From positions 1 to 52,722 of the forward strand of contig CAMBAJ010000007.1 of assembly GCA_945864305.1 (NCBI GenBank): a stretch of DNA of 52,722 nt, given 5' to 3'. Shown in pieces: positions 1-8,189 of this stretch (the stretch's first letter is position 1; each line of letters starts with the position of its first letter). The stretch is from an uncultured Clostridia bacterium. Its GTDB lineage: Bacteria > Bacillota > Clostridia > Oscillospirales > Oscillospiraceae. Below the pieces are notes generated by a model, which was given only the letters and a program-made list of their open reading frames with translations, ran no database searches and was not told the origin of the DNA. The position numbers were made by a program, and so were the translations under genes.

Positions 1-360
1 TGCCCTTCTCTTTCCGCGCTCCCCGCTTCGCTTAGCGCTGCCGGGGTAGAAAATTGAGACAAGCCTCTGCGAGATTGGCAGAGCGGCAGCGGCGGGAAGA
101 AGCAGGTCAAATCGGTCTTGCAACCCCGACGCACGGGAGCACTTCGTCGCGGGCGCATGACTGAAAAATTCAGCAAGACCGGGCCCGCGCCCAACGCTGA
201 CGCCGATTCAACCGCCGCAGTCTCTTGCTGGGACCCCCGTATCATAAGCAAATAAGGCACACCGTGCCGTTTTGCGCCAAAGCGCTTTTCTCTTCCACCG
301 TGCACGGCGCATTCTCTTTTCCCGCCGGAAAAGAGAAAGGGGGTGCATCCCCCGCGACTG
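1..360. other. Non-coding, hairpin-rich stretch
   Basis: I see no convincing gene here. Two strong inverted repeats lie near the right end: TTCTCTTTTCC pairs with GGAAAAGAGAA at about 311-336, and GGGGG/CCCCC flank TGCAT at about 338-353. Either could end transcription of the XRE gene that stops at 361, although neither has a clean T-run on the minus strand. Farther left are GC-rich short repeats and one TCAAATCG word (107-114), which also occurs in the inserts next to uvrB and fabK. Confidence 0.5.
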
Positions 361-582
361 TCAGCCGCGTTGCTCGCTCCGTCCCAACAGATACTCGGTT
401 GTCACTCCAAAATAATCCGCCAGAGTGCATAATGTCAAGGCCGGAACGTTTATTTCGCCATGCTCCATACGCTGATAATTCCGAAGCGTCATCTCCAGAA
501 AATCCGCCATTTCCCGTTGCTTTAGCTTACGCTCCTGACGCAGTTTTCGCAAGCGTTGCCCGAATTCCTTCAAAATATCCAT
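361..582 (-). CDS. XRE-family transcriptional regulator, small
   Basis: A 73-residue cytoplasmic helix-turn-helix protein, essentially one Cro/CI-type domain. The motif runs from RLRKLRQERKLKQREMADFL through RNYQRMEHGEINVPALTLC and ends with a DYFGVTTEYLLGR tail, typical of stand-alone XRE repressors. I start it at the ATG at 582 because AAGGAG sits 5 nt upstream. The frame stays open upstream to 732, but that extension has no ribosome site and overlaps the divergent promoter. A plus-strand promoter (TTGGCT at 592-597, TATAAT at 615-620) overlaps its start region, so autoregulation plus control of the facing gene is likely. The ligand and target are unknown. Confidence 0.85.
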   Translation of the reverse strand: MDILKEFGQRLRKLRQERKLKQREMADFLEMTLRNYQRMEHGEINVPALTLCTLADYFGVTTEYLLGRSEQRG

Positions 583-591
583 AAAAGCTCC

Positions 592-620
592 TTGGCTTAC
601 GTAATATAATGTCGTATAAT
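592..620 (+). promoter_or_regulatory. Sigma-A type promoter facing away from the XRE gene
   Basis: TTGGCT, a 17-nt spacer and TATAAT. It would drive a transcript toward the short reading frame at 661 and overlaps the XRE start region. Confidence 0.5.
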
Positions 621-660
621 CAAATTGCGACAAATAAAGACGTAATTCGGGGTGTAACTG

Positions 661-792
661 ATGAATCCAATCTATGAAAAACTCTTTGCCACCTACGGCT
701 GGTCCGTGGACGCCTTCACGCTGGGCCGCCACCTGGGCCTGTCCCTACTCCACGATGATGTCCGCCGTCCCCGCCCGCAGCAGGTCCAGTAG
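661..792 (+). pseudogene. Short orphan frame, possible remnant of an XRE partner gene
   Basis: A 43-codon frame starting MNPIYEKLFATYGWSVDAF. The first 30 residues look like genuine protein. The rest (HDDVRRPRPQQVQ) is the antisense of the ybaK 3' end, which it overlaps from about 745. It has a plausible promoter 40 nt upstream and lies divergent to an XRE gene, the usual position for a regulated partner. I read it as the 5' stump of a gene truncated when its downstream DNA was lost; it may also be spurious. I do not recognise the family. Confidence 0.3.
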
Positions 793-1245
793 CGCCCGGG
801 GCGCCAGCTCCACCTGGGCGCCGATCTTCCCGGCGGAGATGTAAATGCTCTCATAGTCCAGCGCCGTCTCATGGAACACCGTGGGGTACTGCTTCTTCAT
901 GCCCACGGGACTGCACCCGCCCCGGATATACCCGGTGACGGCGTTGATCTCCGCAACGTGAAGCAGCTCGATGGACTTCTCCCCCACCGCTTTGGCGGCC
1001 TTCTTCAAATCCAGATTTTCCGCCACCGGCACTTCAAATACATAGATGCCCTTGGAGGCTCCCCGGGCCACCAGCGTCTTGAACCCCCGGGCCGGGTCCT
1101 GTCCCAGCGCCTGGGCCACATGGACGCCATACTCCCGGGTGCCCTCCGGGCCCTCGCTCTCCTCGTAAAAATGGGCGGTGTACGGGATCTTTTTCTGGTC
1201 CAGAATCCGCATCACATTCGTCTTCTCTTCCTTGTGCTTTGCCAT
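745..1245 (-). CDS. ybaK: YbaK/EbsC-family Cys-tRNA(Pro) deacylase
   Basis: A 166-residue protein matching the YbaK/EbsC family, which hydrolyses Cys mischarged on tRNA-Pro and protects translation fidelity. The family signatures are visible: the N-terminal TNVMRILDQKKIPYTAHFYE strand-helix, FKTLVARGASKGIYVFEVP with the catalytic-region lysine, and the glycine-rich YIRGGCSPVGMKKQYPTV loop. Length is typical (about 155-165). It is last in a minus-strand run; the upstream transporter stops 4 nt before its start, and GGTGAG precedes the ATG. No membrane segments. Confident on the family, less so on the exact tRNA substrate. Confidence 0.93.
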   Translation of the reverse strand: MAKHKEEKTNVMRILDQKKIPYTAHFYEESEGPEGTREYGVHVAQALGQDPARGFKTLVARGASKGIYVFEVPVAENLDLKKAAKAVGEKSIELLHVAEINAVTGYIRGGCSPVGMKKQYPTVFHETALDYESIYISAGKIGAQVELAPRALLDLLRAGTADIIVE

Positions 1246-1249
1246 AAAC

Positions 1250-2134
1250 TCACCTCAAAATATACACGCCCGCCAGGACACACAGGATGCCCAGGAGGGT
1301 CAGCAGTCCCATGGGTTCTCCGAAGATCAGCACACCCGCCAGAGCGGCCACCACCGGCTCCAGACTGGCCATGATGGACGCCTTGCCGGACTCCACCCGG
1401 GCAAGTCCCCGGGTATACAGGATGTAGGGCGCCACGGTGGAAAACACCACCAGTCCCGCCGCCAGAAGCCAGGCGGAGGGCGCCGTGAACACCGCCCGCA
1501 TCTCCGCCGGCCGGAGCATCACCAGAGACGCCGGACCGGCGAAGATGAAGGTCCACACCGTCACGGTCATGGAGCTGTAATGGGCCAGGGCGTAGCGGCC
1601 GAAGATGCTGTACAGTGCGTAGAAGAACCCGGCCCCCAGGCCCAGCAGGATGCCGGTGAATGTCACGGTCAGACCGCCGTCGAACACGCCGCAGACACAG
1701 GCGCAGCCCACCAGCGTCAGCGCCAGGGCCAGCAGCTTTTTCTTTGTCACCGGCTCCTTCCACAACATGGCGGACAGGATCACCACAAAGGACGGCGCCG
1801 TGTACAGCAGGATGGACGCCACAGCCAGAGAGCAGATCTTCTGGCAGGAGAAGTAGCAGCTGGTGAACAGCACCACGCTGATGATGCCGGTGCCGAAGAA
1901 GTATTTCACGTGCTCCCTCCGCATGCGGAACACGCTACGGTCCTTCACCGCGAACACCGCCAGAAGCAGCAGCATGCCGCCGAAGTTCCGCACCACCACG
2001 ATACCGGTGGGCGAGAGACCCGCCGCCATCAGGTTCCGGTTCCACACTCCGATGATGCCCCACAGGGCGGCCGCCGCCAGAATACTGGCGTAGGCCCCCC
2101 GGGGGCTTTTTTTCATTTCCGTGGTCTCCTCCAT
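1250..2134 (-). CDS. DMT-superfamily (EamA) transporter
   Basis: A 294-residue integral membrane protein with ten predicted helices in two repeated EamA halves. The first half begins with ASILAAAALWGIIGVWNRNLM and the second near LLGLGAGFFYALYSIFGRYAL, with the typical RVESGKASIMASLEPVVAALAG signature in the last third. The family exports metabolites or amino acids; substrate cannot be read here. GGGAGG lies 8 nt before the chosen ATG, and an alternative ATG six codons later also has a good site. It follows the DHHW gene by 3 nt and is followed by ybaK, so the three are probably co-transcribed. Confidence 0.9.
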   Translation of the reverse strand: MEETTEMKKSPRGAYASILAAAALWGIIGVWNRNLMAAGLSPTGIVVVRNFGGMLLLLAVFAVKDRSVFRMRREHVKYFFGTGIISVVLFTSCYFSCQKICSLAVASILLYTAPSFVVILSAMLWKEPVTKKKLLALALTLVGCACVCGVFDGGLTVTFTGILLGLGAGFFYALYSIFGRYALAHYSSMTVTVWTFIFAGPASLVMLRPAEMRAVFTAPSAWLLAAGLVVFSTVAPYILYTRGLARVESGKASIMASLEPVVAALAGVLIFGEPMGLLTLLGILCVLAGVYILR

Positions 2135-2137
2135 GGG

Positions 2138-3331
2138 TCAGTCCTCCCAAACCGCGCTGTTGCCGGTGGCGGTGTAATAGAACGTGTCGTTCTGAATGCA
2201 CAGCACGATGTCCGGCCGGTACTCCGAGATATAGTCCTTCAGGCTCTTTTCCGTATAGTGCCGCAGGTCCAGAATATGGGTCTCGTCAAAGGAGGCGTAG
2301 AGCAGCGTCTCCAGGGCGTTGGTGAAGGAGTCCCCGAAGATCAGCGCGTCCGGCAGTTCCGGACGGTTTGTCTCCAGCACCGTCTCGGCGAAGTCGCCGC
2401 CCATGTACAGGCTGTACGTGGTGGGCATATAGGCCTCCTGGGGGTAGACGAACAGGGCCCGGCTGCTGGGCTGGCCGTTGTCGGTACGGGTGAAGGTCAC
2501 CGGCTCCCGCTGGACGCCGATGACGGCCTTTTCGTCATTGGGCCAGAGGTTGTACAGCTTCCGGTTCCGGGTGCCGATATAGGGATTGGGCAGCTCCACG
2601 AAATCGATGTCCGCCTCCGTCAGCACCGGCAGGTCGAAGCCAGCGGCGTTCAGGTCGTCCAGAATGGCCCGGTAGGCGGCGTAGGCGCCGTAGTAGTTGT
2701 AGTGGTGGTCCACGGTGGAGTAGTACTCCGCTGGGTTCCCCTGGGCCTCGTACACGGCCCCCATGTCCAGAAAGGACACGCCCCGGTCCGCCAGGGCCTG
2801 GGCGAAAATCGCATCCGCCGCCGCGCTCTCGGTCTCATGGCTGTCCAGATAGTCCGGATACCGGTCTGCGAAGTAGAACCGCTGCTCCGGGAAGCCCACG
2901 TAGCGGAACACGCCGCCGTTGGCCCCGATGTGGGCGTTCAGCTGGCCGAAGCCGTCCGCGATGGGGACTGCCGCCTCGGCATACTCCGCGTCGGTCTGCT
3001 CCGCGTATTCCTGGAAGGGCACCAGCACATCTCCCGCCTCCATCACCACGTCGTTGACCACCGGACGGTCCAGAATGTCCATCTGGACCCTGGTGTCGGC
3101 CTTCAGCAGCGCGGTGCGGCCGGGGATGTGGTCGGAGTACCAGCTCTCAAAGGCGATGCCGAAACTGCCGTCCCACAGGCTGGACAGGGTCAGGGCGGGC
3201 CGCTCTGCCAGGGTGCGGTTTTCGTAGTAGGCGGTGGTCTCCTTGTGGGACCACCGGGCCACGCCGGCGGGTATCGCCAGCAGCGCGGCCAGCAGAAGCG
3301 CCAGAAAGGCCCGGTTCGTGAATTTTTGCAT
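2138..3331 (-). CDS. DHHW-family protein, AlgJ/AlgX-like polymer acetylation partner
   Basis: A 397-residue exported protein with an N-terminal signal anchor (AFLALLLAALLAIPAGVA). It then has the SGNH-like DHHW domain: ENRTLAERPAL near residue 38, a central VDHHYNYYGAY motif equivalent to DHHW, and a C-terminal LIFGDSFTNAL block carrying the GDS serine. Proteins of this group act outside the membrane with an MBOAT acyltransferase to transfer acyl groups to a polysaccharide, as AlgJ/AlgX do with AlgI. The MBOAT gene lies immediately upstream, 15 nt away. GGGAGG precedes the ATG by 8 nt. The acceptor polymer is unknown. Confidence 0.88.
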   Translation of the reverse strand: MQKFTNRAFLALLLAALLAIPAGVARWSHKETTAYYENRTLAERPALTLSSLWDGSFGIAFESWYSDHIPGRTALLKADTRVQMDILDRPVVNDVVMEAGDVLVPFQEYAEQTDAEYAEAAVPIADGFGQLNAHIGANGGVFRYVGFPEQRFYFADRYPDYLDSHETESAAADAIFAQALADRGVSFLDMGAVYEAQGNPAEYYSTVDHHYNYYGAYAAYRAILDDLNAAGFDLPVLTEADIDFVELPNPYIGTRNRKLYNLWPNDEKAVIGVQREPVTFTRTDNGQPSSRALFVYPQEAYMPTTYSLYMGGDFAETVLETNRPELPDALIFGDSFTNALETLLYASFDETHILDLRHYTEKSLKDYISEYRPDIVLCIQNDTFYYTATGNSAVWED

Positions 3332-3346
3332 AGATGGGGCCTCCCC

Positions 3347-4768
3347 TCAGAACTGAAAATACAAAAAGGAACGGAAGGTGGAGCTCAGCAGCCGCACACA
3401 GGACCAGCCCAGCAGGCCGCAGGCCAGGACCTTGGGTCCCAGCGCCAGCGCCGCGGCAGCGGTATGGCTCCCCTGTTCCCGGCGGGCGGCCAGTCTGTCC
3501 CGCAGCCAGTTCTTCACCGGCAGGGCGGCGGGAATGGCGATCAGCAGCTCCCAGCGGAACTGCTTGAGGTAGTAAACCGCCTCTCCGCTCCAGACGCCGC
3601 CGGGGGCGAAGCCAAACATGGCGGAGACCATCTCCCCCACCTGGCTCAGGCTGGCGGAGCGGAACAGCACCCAGCCCACGGTGATGAGCACCAGGGCGTA
3701 GACATGCCGGAGGGCAACGGGCAACCGCTCCAGCGCCCTGCCCCAGAGGAATTTTTCGCCCATCAGCAAGAGGGCGTAATACAGGCCCCACAGCACGAAG
3801 TTCCAGGCGGAGCCGTGCCACAGGCCCGTCAGCATCCAGACCACCAGCAGGTTGAAAACCTGCCGCCCCCGGGAGCAGCGGTTGCCGCCCAGAGGGATAT
3901 ACACATAGTCCCGGAACCAGAAGGACAGCGTCCTGTGCCACCGCCGCCAGAACTCGGAGGCGGATTTGGCGATATAGGGATAGTCGAAGTTCTCCGGCAG
4001 GCGGAAGCCGAACACCCGGCCCAGGCCGATGGCCATGTCCGTGTAGCCGGAGAAGTCAAAATACAGCTGGAGTGTGTAGGCGATGGCGCCCAGCCAGGCC
4101 AGGCCCACCGTCAGCCGGTCCCCGGCGGCAAAGGCGCCATCGGCGATCTGCCCAAGGGCGTCCGCCAGCAGGACCTTTTTCGCCAGGCCGAAACAGAAGC
4201 GGGTGGCGCCCTCGGCCGCACCGGCGGAGGTCTCCCGCCGGTCCGTCAGGGCCGGGCCGAAGTCGTCCCAGCGCAGGATGGGACCCTGCAAAAGCTGGGG
4301 GAAGAAGGCCATGAACAGCACCACCCGGCCAGGGCGCCTCTCCGGCGGAACGGTGCCCCGGTACACGTCGGTCAGGTAGGCGACGGCCTGGAAGGTGAAG
4401 AAGGAGATGCCGGCGGGCAGGGCGATGGAGGGAACGGTCACATCCACTCCCAGAGCCTGCAGGTTGTTCAGCAGGAAGCCGGTGTACTTGAAGTAGCCCA
4501 GCATCCCGATATCCAGGATCAGCGCCGCCGGGAAAATGATTTTCCGGTGCTTTCGCCCCGGGGCCGCCAGCAGGGCGGCGCCCCAGTTCAGCACGCAGGA
4601 GGCCAGCAGCACCGGCAGCAGCCGGAGGCCGCCCCAGGCGTAAAACACCAGACTGAACACCAACAGGACGAAATTCCGTCCGCCCCGGAACCGGGTGGGT
4701 ATCAAAAAATAGCAGAGCAGGCAGAGCGGCAGAAAGGCGAACAGAAACGCCATGCTGCTGAAGGCCAT
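3347..4768 (-). CDS. MBOAT-family O-acyltransferase, AlgI/DltB type
   Basis: A 473-residue polytopic membrane enzyme with about ten or more helices. Recognisable blocks are SFFTFQAVAYLTDVYRG, FWRRWHRTLSFWFRDYVYIP, LGGNRCSRG, and LTGLWHGSAWNFVLWG, which holds the family's catalytic histidine. It is expected to move acyl groups across the membrane and, with the downstream DHHW protein, acylate a cell-surface polymer. Length matches AlgI homologues (about 460-520). It sits between a small membrane protein and the DHHW gene in a tight minus-strand operon. No glycosyltransferases are adjacent, so the acceptor must be made elsewhere. Start at 4768 is likely, with ATG at 4753 as an alternative. Confidence 0.93.
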   Translation of the reverse strand: MAFSSMAFLFAFLPLCLLCYFLIPTRFRGGRNFVLLVFSLVFYAWGGLRLLPVLLASCVLNWGAALLAAPGRKHRKIIFPAALILDIGMLGYFKYTGFLLNNLQALGVDVTVPSIALPAGISFFTFQAVAYLTDVYRGTVPPERRPGRVVLFMAFFPQLLQGPILRWDDFGPALTDRRETSAGAAEGATRFCFGLAKKVLLADALGQIADGAFAAGDRLTVGLAWLGAIAYTLQLYFDFSGYTDMAIGLGRVFGFRLPENFDYPYIAKSASEFWRRWHRTLSFWFRDYVYIPLGGNRCSRGRQVFNLLVVWMLTGLWHGSAWNFVLWGLYYALLLMGEKFLWGRALERLPVALRHVYALVLITVGWVLFRSASLSQVGEMVSAMFGFAPGGVWSGEAVYYLKQFRWELLIAIPAALPVKNWLRDRLAARREQGSHTAAAALALGPKVLACGLLGWSCVRLLSSTFRSFLYFQF

Positions 4769-4792
4769 GGGATCACATCACTTTCCTAGAGG

Positions 4793-5527
4793 TTACGGGA
4801 ATTGGCGCAGGGCCCAAATGTACCCCAGCAGAAGCAGGAAGGGGTAGACCGCCCAGCTGACCTTCTGCATCGCCAGGTAGAAGTCGGACGGCTCCGGGTC
4901 CCGGACGTCGCAGCAGTGCTGTAAATAGAACAGAGCCGTGGGAAAGGCCACGTCCAGCATCACCAGCAGGGTGAACAGCACCATGATAAAGTACAGCCCC
5001 CAGCTGCCCCGGGCGGTCAGTCCCGGGCCATCCGCAAAGTACGCCACATCGTACTGGTCCAGCCCGGCCGGGGCGCCCGCCGCCGTTCCGGTGCTGACGG
5101 TGATCGTGATGCCCGGGTCCCACTGGCCGTCCCGGTCGTACCAGCCGTAGGAGGCATCCCGGTCATAGGCGCCCTCAAACAGCACGGAACCGTTTTTCAG
5201 GATACGGATACCGTCCACCATGCCGCGCTCCGTCGGAATGGGCGCCAGGGGATACTCCATCTGATAGATGTCATGGACCGTATCGCTGGTGTATTCCACT
5301 GTGGTGGTGGCGTCCTCCTCCGGCCTCACGGCGATGGTGACGCGCTCTCCGTTCAGCTTTCCGGCGTAGGTGGTCTGCCCGCCGGATTCGGACTTCTGCA
5401 AAAGGCTCTCCTGGAACAGGACCCCCTTGTGGGCCCGGGAGACGCCGGTCAGGACGGCGAACAGCACGATTATGGCCGCCAGCAGAACCAGCAGGATTTT
5501 TTGAAGCCGGGTGCGTTTCTCGTCCAT
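4793..5527 (-). CDS. Conserved-looking membrane protein of the acylation operon
   Basis: A 244-residue protein that I do not recognise. It has an N-terminal helix (IILVLLAAIIVLFAVLTGV type, about residues 11-30), a soluble region of about 120 residues with beta character (GQTTYAGKLNGERVTIAV, VEYTSDTVHDIYQMEYPL), and two C-terminal helices (about 175-200 and 225-243). The soluble part should be extracytoplasmic. It lies 12 nt after the MmcQ/YjbR gene and about 25 nt before the MBOAT gene, so a role linked to surface polymer acylation is a guess from position only. The ribosome site is GAGAGAC just before the ATG. Confidence 0.75.
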   Translation of the reverse strand: MDEKRTRLQKILLVLLAAIIVLFAVLTGVSRAHKGVLFQESLLQKSESGGQTTYAGKLNGERVTIAVRPEEDATTTVEYTSDTVHDIYQMEYPLAPIPTERGMVDGIRILKNGSVLFEGAYDRDASYGWYDRDGQWDPGITITVSTGTAAGAPAGLDQYDVAYFADGPGLTARGSWGLYFIMVLFTLLVMLDVAFPTALFYLQHCCDVRDPEPSDFYLAMQKVSWAVYPFLLLLGYIWALRQFP

Positions 5528-5539
5528 AGTCTCTCCTTT

Positions 5540-5917
5540 TCAGGTTCCCAGAAGTTCTCTCTGTACGTATTTCGGCAGCTTCTCCAGGATCAGCCGGTGG
5601 GAGCCCGAGCACAGGTCCCGCAGGACCTCGTCCGGCAGGCCGCCGTCCAGAAAGCAGGCGATCCAGTTCCGCTTGTCGGTGTAAAAGCCCGGCAGGATAT
5701 CCGGATACCGGGCCCGGAGCAGCTCGGCCTCCGCCAGGTCACATTTCAGATTCACCAGGTCATGGCCGCCATAGGTCCTGTGCTCCGGGCCGGGAGAGCA
5801 GACGGCGGCAAACAGCTTGCCCCGGGCCATATAGCGGAACCAGCTCCACTCGGGCTTGTAGTCCTTCTCCGCTCCGGGAAGGGACAGAAGGTATTCATCC
5901 AGCCACTCGTAACGCAT
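5540..5917 (-). CDS. MmcQ/YjbR-family protein
   Basis: A 125-residue protein of the MmcQ/YjbR (CyaY-like fold, double-wing DNA-binding-like) family. Diagnostic stretches are the WSWFRYMARGKLFAAVC strand pair, VNLKCDLAEAELLRARYPDILPGFY, and the RNWIACFLDGGLPDEVLRDLCSGSH end, corresponding to the usual KxHWxxV...L..L...SY. Biochemical function of the family is unsettled. Its ATG overlaps TAA as TAATG. That stop belongs to a duplicated fragment of the uvrB 3' end, so in the ancestral layout this gene was translationally coupled to uvrB. The insert now separates them. Confidence 0.85.
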   Translation of the reverse strand: MRYEWLDEYLLSLPGAEKDYKPEWSWFRYMARGKLFAAVCSPGPEHRTYGGHDLVNLKCDLAEAELLRARYPDILPGFYTDKRNWIACFLDGGLPDEVLRDLCSGSHRLILEKLPKYVQRELLGT

Positions 5918-5983
5918 TACTTTTCCCCTCTCAGCTCAATAATGCGGTCACGCAGCACCGCCGCATACTCGAACTCCAGCATC
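5917..5983 (-). pseudogene. Orphan duplicate of the uvrB 3' end
   Basis: These 67 bp repeat the last 21 codons plus stop of uvrB. The 39 bp farthest from the stop are identical to the intact gene. The remaining 28 bp differ at four positions, all silent (CGC for CGG, ATT for ATC, GAA for GAG, TAA for TAG). The TAA overlaps the ATG of the next gene as TAATG, which suggests this copy is the original host end and the end now attached to uvrB is the newcomer. Confidence 0.85.
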
Positions 5984-6093
5984 GCGTCGCGGCATGCTCC
6001 ATATCCCTCGCTTCCGCTCCTTTTCCCACGCGACCCACTTCGTTGGGCTCGCGCGGGAGCCCTGTTCGATTTGATTTTTGGAAATGAAAGAGG
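5984..6093. other. 110-bp insert between uvrB and its orphan 3' end
   Basis: Non-coding. On the uvrB sense strand it begins right after TAG, carries TCAAATCG near its start (about 6068), a GC-rich imperfect palindrome (GGGCTCCCGCGCGAGCCC) and CATGCCGC near its end (5989-5996). No terminal inverted repeats or transposase are visible. The same two 8-mers, in the same order and orientation relative to the gene, occur in the insert beside fabK. Confidence 0.6.
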
Positions 6094-8064
6094 CTACTTC
6101 TCCCCTCTCAGCTCAATGATCCGGTCACGCAGCACCGCCGCATACTCGAACTCCAGCATCTTGGACGCCTCTTTCATTTCCTTTTCCAGCTTGGCGATCT
6201 CGGCGTCCCGTTCCTGCTGGCTGAGTTTGCGCTTCTTCCGGCCCCGGATGGTGTCCTCCTCCGCCGTCTTGGAAATCTCCAGAACCTCCCGGACACCCTT
6301 GATGATGGTCTTGGGCACGATGCCGTGCTCCTTGTTAAAGTTGTCCTGAATCGTACGGCGGCGCTCCGTCTCGTCGATGGCCGCCCGCATGGAGGGCGTG
6401 ATCTCGTCGGCGTACATGATCACCAGGCCCTCCGCATTTCGGGCGGCGCGGCCGATGGTCTGGATCAGAGACGTCTCGCTGCGGAGGAAGCCCTCCTTAT
6501 CTGCGTCCAGGATGGCCACCAGCGACACCTCCGGCAAGTCCAGACCCTCCCGCAGGAGGTTGATGCCCACCAGCACGTCGAACTCACCCAGCCGCAGGTC
6601 CCGGATGATCTCCATCCGCTCGATGGTCTGGACGTCGGAGTGCATATACCGCACCCGAATGCCCGCGTTTTTGAAGAACTCCGTCAGGTCCTCCGCCATC
6701 TTCTTGGTCAGGGTCGTCACCAGCACCCGCTCGTTTTTCGCGGCGCGGGTCCTGATCTCGTCCATCAGGTCATCGATCTGGCCGGCGACGGGCCGGACCT
6801 CCACTCTCGGGTCCAGCAGGCCCGTGGGGCGGATGACCTGCTCCACCACCTGGTCCGCCCGCTCCCGCTCGTAGGGGCCGGGGGTGGCGGAGACGAAGAT
6901 GGCCTGGCCGATGCGCTCCTCAAACTCCTCGAATTTCAATGGACGGTTATCATAGGCGCAGGGCAGGCGGAAGCCGTATTTCACCAGGCTGTCCTTCCGG
7001 GCGTGGTCACCGTTGTACATGGCCCGGACCTGGGGCAGCGTCACGTGGCTCTCGTCCACAAACAGCACGAAATCGTCGGGGAAGAAGTCCAGCAGGGTCA
7101 TGGGGGCGGACCCGGCGGGGCGGTCGGAGATGATGCGGGAGTAGTTCTCGATGCCGGAGCAGTAGCCCAGCTCCGCCATCATCTCCATATCGTACTCCGT
7201 CCGCTGGCGGATGCGCTGGGCCTCCACCAGCTGGTCGTTGTCGGTAAAGACCTTGACCTGCTCCTCCATCTCCTTCCGAATTTCGGAGATGGCCTTGTCC
7301 ATCTTGTCCTTGGTGGTGACGTAGTGGCTGGCGGGATAGATGGCGATGTGGTTCAGCACCCGGTTCACCGTGCCGGTCAGGGGGTGGAATTCGGAGATGC
7401 GGTCGATTTCGTCCCCGAAGAACTCCACCCGGATGGCCTTGTCCTTATAGTAGGCGGGGTATATCTCCACGGTATCGCCCCGGACCCGGAACATGTTCCG
7501 TTCGAAGGCGATATCGTTGCGCTCGTAGCGGTTTTCCACCAGGCGGCGCAGCAGCTCGTCCCGGTCCCACTCCGCCCCCACCCGAAGGGAGATCACCATT
7601 CTGGCGAAGTCATCCGGCTCGCCCAGGCCGTAGATGCAGGAGACAGAGGACACCACGATGACGTCCCGCCTCTCCAGCAAGGCGCAGGTGGCGGACAGCC
7701 GCAGGCGGTCGATCTCGTCGTTGGTGGAGGCGTCCTTGGCGATGTAGGTGTCGGTATGGGGGATATAGGCCTCCGGCTGGTAGTAGTCGTAGTAGGAGAC
7801 GAAGTACTCCACCGCGTTGTTGGGGAAGAACTCCTTGAACTCGGCGCACAGCTGGGCCGCCAGAGTCTTGTTGTGGGCCAGCACCAGGGTGGGGCGCTGG
7901 ACCTTCTCGATGACCTTGGCCATGGTAAAGGTCTTGCCGGAGCCGGTGACGCCCAGCAGCACCTGCTCCTTCAGTCCGTTCTCGATGCCCTCCGCCAGAG
8001 CTGCAATGGCCTCCGGCTGGTCGCCGGAGGGCTGGTATTCGGATACGACTTCAAATTTCGGCAT
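6094..8064 (-). CDS. uvrB: Excinuclease ABC subunit UvrB
   Basis: A 656-residue protein, full length for UvrB, which loads onto damaged DNA with UvrA and positions UvrC for dual incision. Visible features are Walker [15 protein letters not shown] (about residue 36), the beta-hairpin region [21 protein letters not shown] (about 93-113), the DESH box ([15 protein letters not shown]), helicase motif [18 protein letters not shown] [12 protein letters not shown], motif [11 protein letters not shown], and a C-terminal UVR domain ([22 protein letters not shown]). A LexA box and promoter lie upstream. Its last codons are the divergent copy of a duplicated 3' end. The gene itself appears intact. Confidence 0.98.
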   Translation of the reverse strand: MPKFEVVSEYQPSGDQPEAIAALAEGIENGLKEQVLLGVTGSGKTFTMAKVIEKVQRPTLVLAHNKTLAAQLCAEFKEFFPNNAVEYFVSYYDYYQPEAYIPHTDTYIAKDASTNDEIDRLRLSATCALLERRDVIVVSSVSCIYGLGEPDDFARMVISLRVGAEWDRDELLRRLVENRYERNDIAFERNMFRVRGDTVEIYPAYYKDKAIRVEFFGDEIDRISEFHPLTGTVNRVLNHIAIYPASHYVTTKDKMDKAISEIRKEMEEQVKVFTDNDQLVEAQRIRQRTEYDMEMMAELGYCSGIENYSRIISDRPAGSAPMTLLDFFPDDFVLFVDESHVTLPQVRAMYNGDHARKDSLVKYGFRLPCAYDNRPLKFEEFEERIGQAIFVSATPGPYERERADQVVEQVIRPTGLLDPRVEVRPVAGQIDDLMDEIRTRAAKNERVLVTTLTKKMAEDLTEFFKNAGIRVRYMHSDVQTIERMEIIRDLRLGEFDVLVGINLLREGLDLPEVSLVAILDADKEGFLRSETSLIQTIGRAARNAEGLVIMYADEITPSMRAAIDETERRRTIQDNFNKEHGIVPKTIIKGVREVLEISKTAEEDTIRGRKKRKLSQQERDAEIAKLEKEMKEASKMLEFEYAAVLRDRIIELRGEK

Positions 8065-8131
8065 ATCGATTCTCCATCAGACAGTTTCCAATATTTTGAA
8101 AAGCACTCCGGTCCAACTTCTCTTTCTGCTC

Positions 8132-8160
8132 ATTCTATCACAGCGGTCAATAAATAGCAA
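8132..8160 (-). promoter_or_regulatory. uvrB promoter
   Basis: Minus-strand TTGCTA (8155-8160), 17-nt spacer, TAGAAT (8132-8137). The -35 element overlaps the LexA box. Confidence 0.6.
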
Positions 8161-8171
8161 ACATTTGTTCC
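8157..8171 (-). promoter_or_regulatory. LexA (DinR) box upstream of uvrB
   Basis: Minus-strand GGAACAAATGTTTGC fits the Gram-positive SOS consensus GAACRNRYGTTY. It overlaps the -35 element of the uvrB promoter, so LexA would block polymerase there. This places uvrB in the SOS regulon, as in Bacillus. Confidence 0.75.
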
Positions 8172-8189
8172 ATTTTCGTACTGTCCGTC

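Noticed and set aside
1178..4789. A very long plus-strand open frame (about 1200 codons)
   Set aside because: It lies opposite four clear minus-strand genes, has no family similarity and a composition of GC-rich antisense DNA (His/Gly/Gln/Arg-rich).
6325..8157. 610-codon plus-strand open frame
   Set aside because: It is the antisense of uvrB, with no ribosome site and no recognisable motif.
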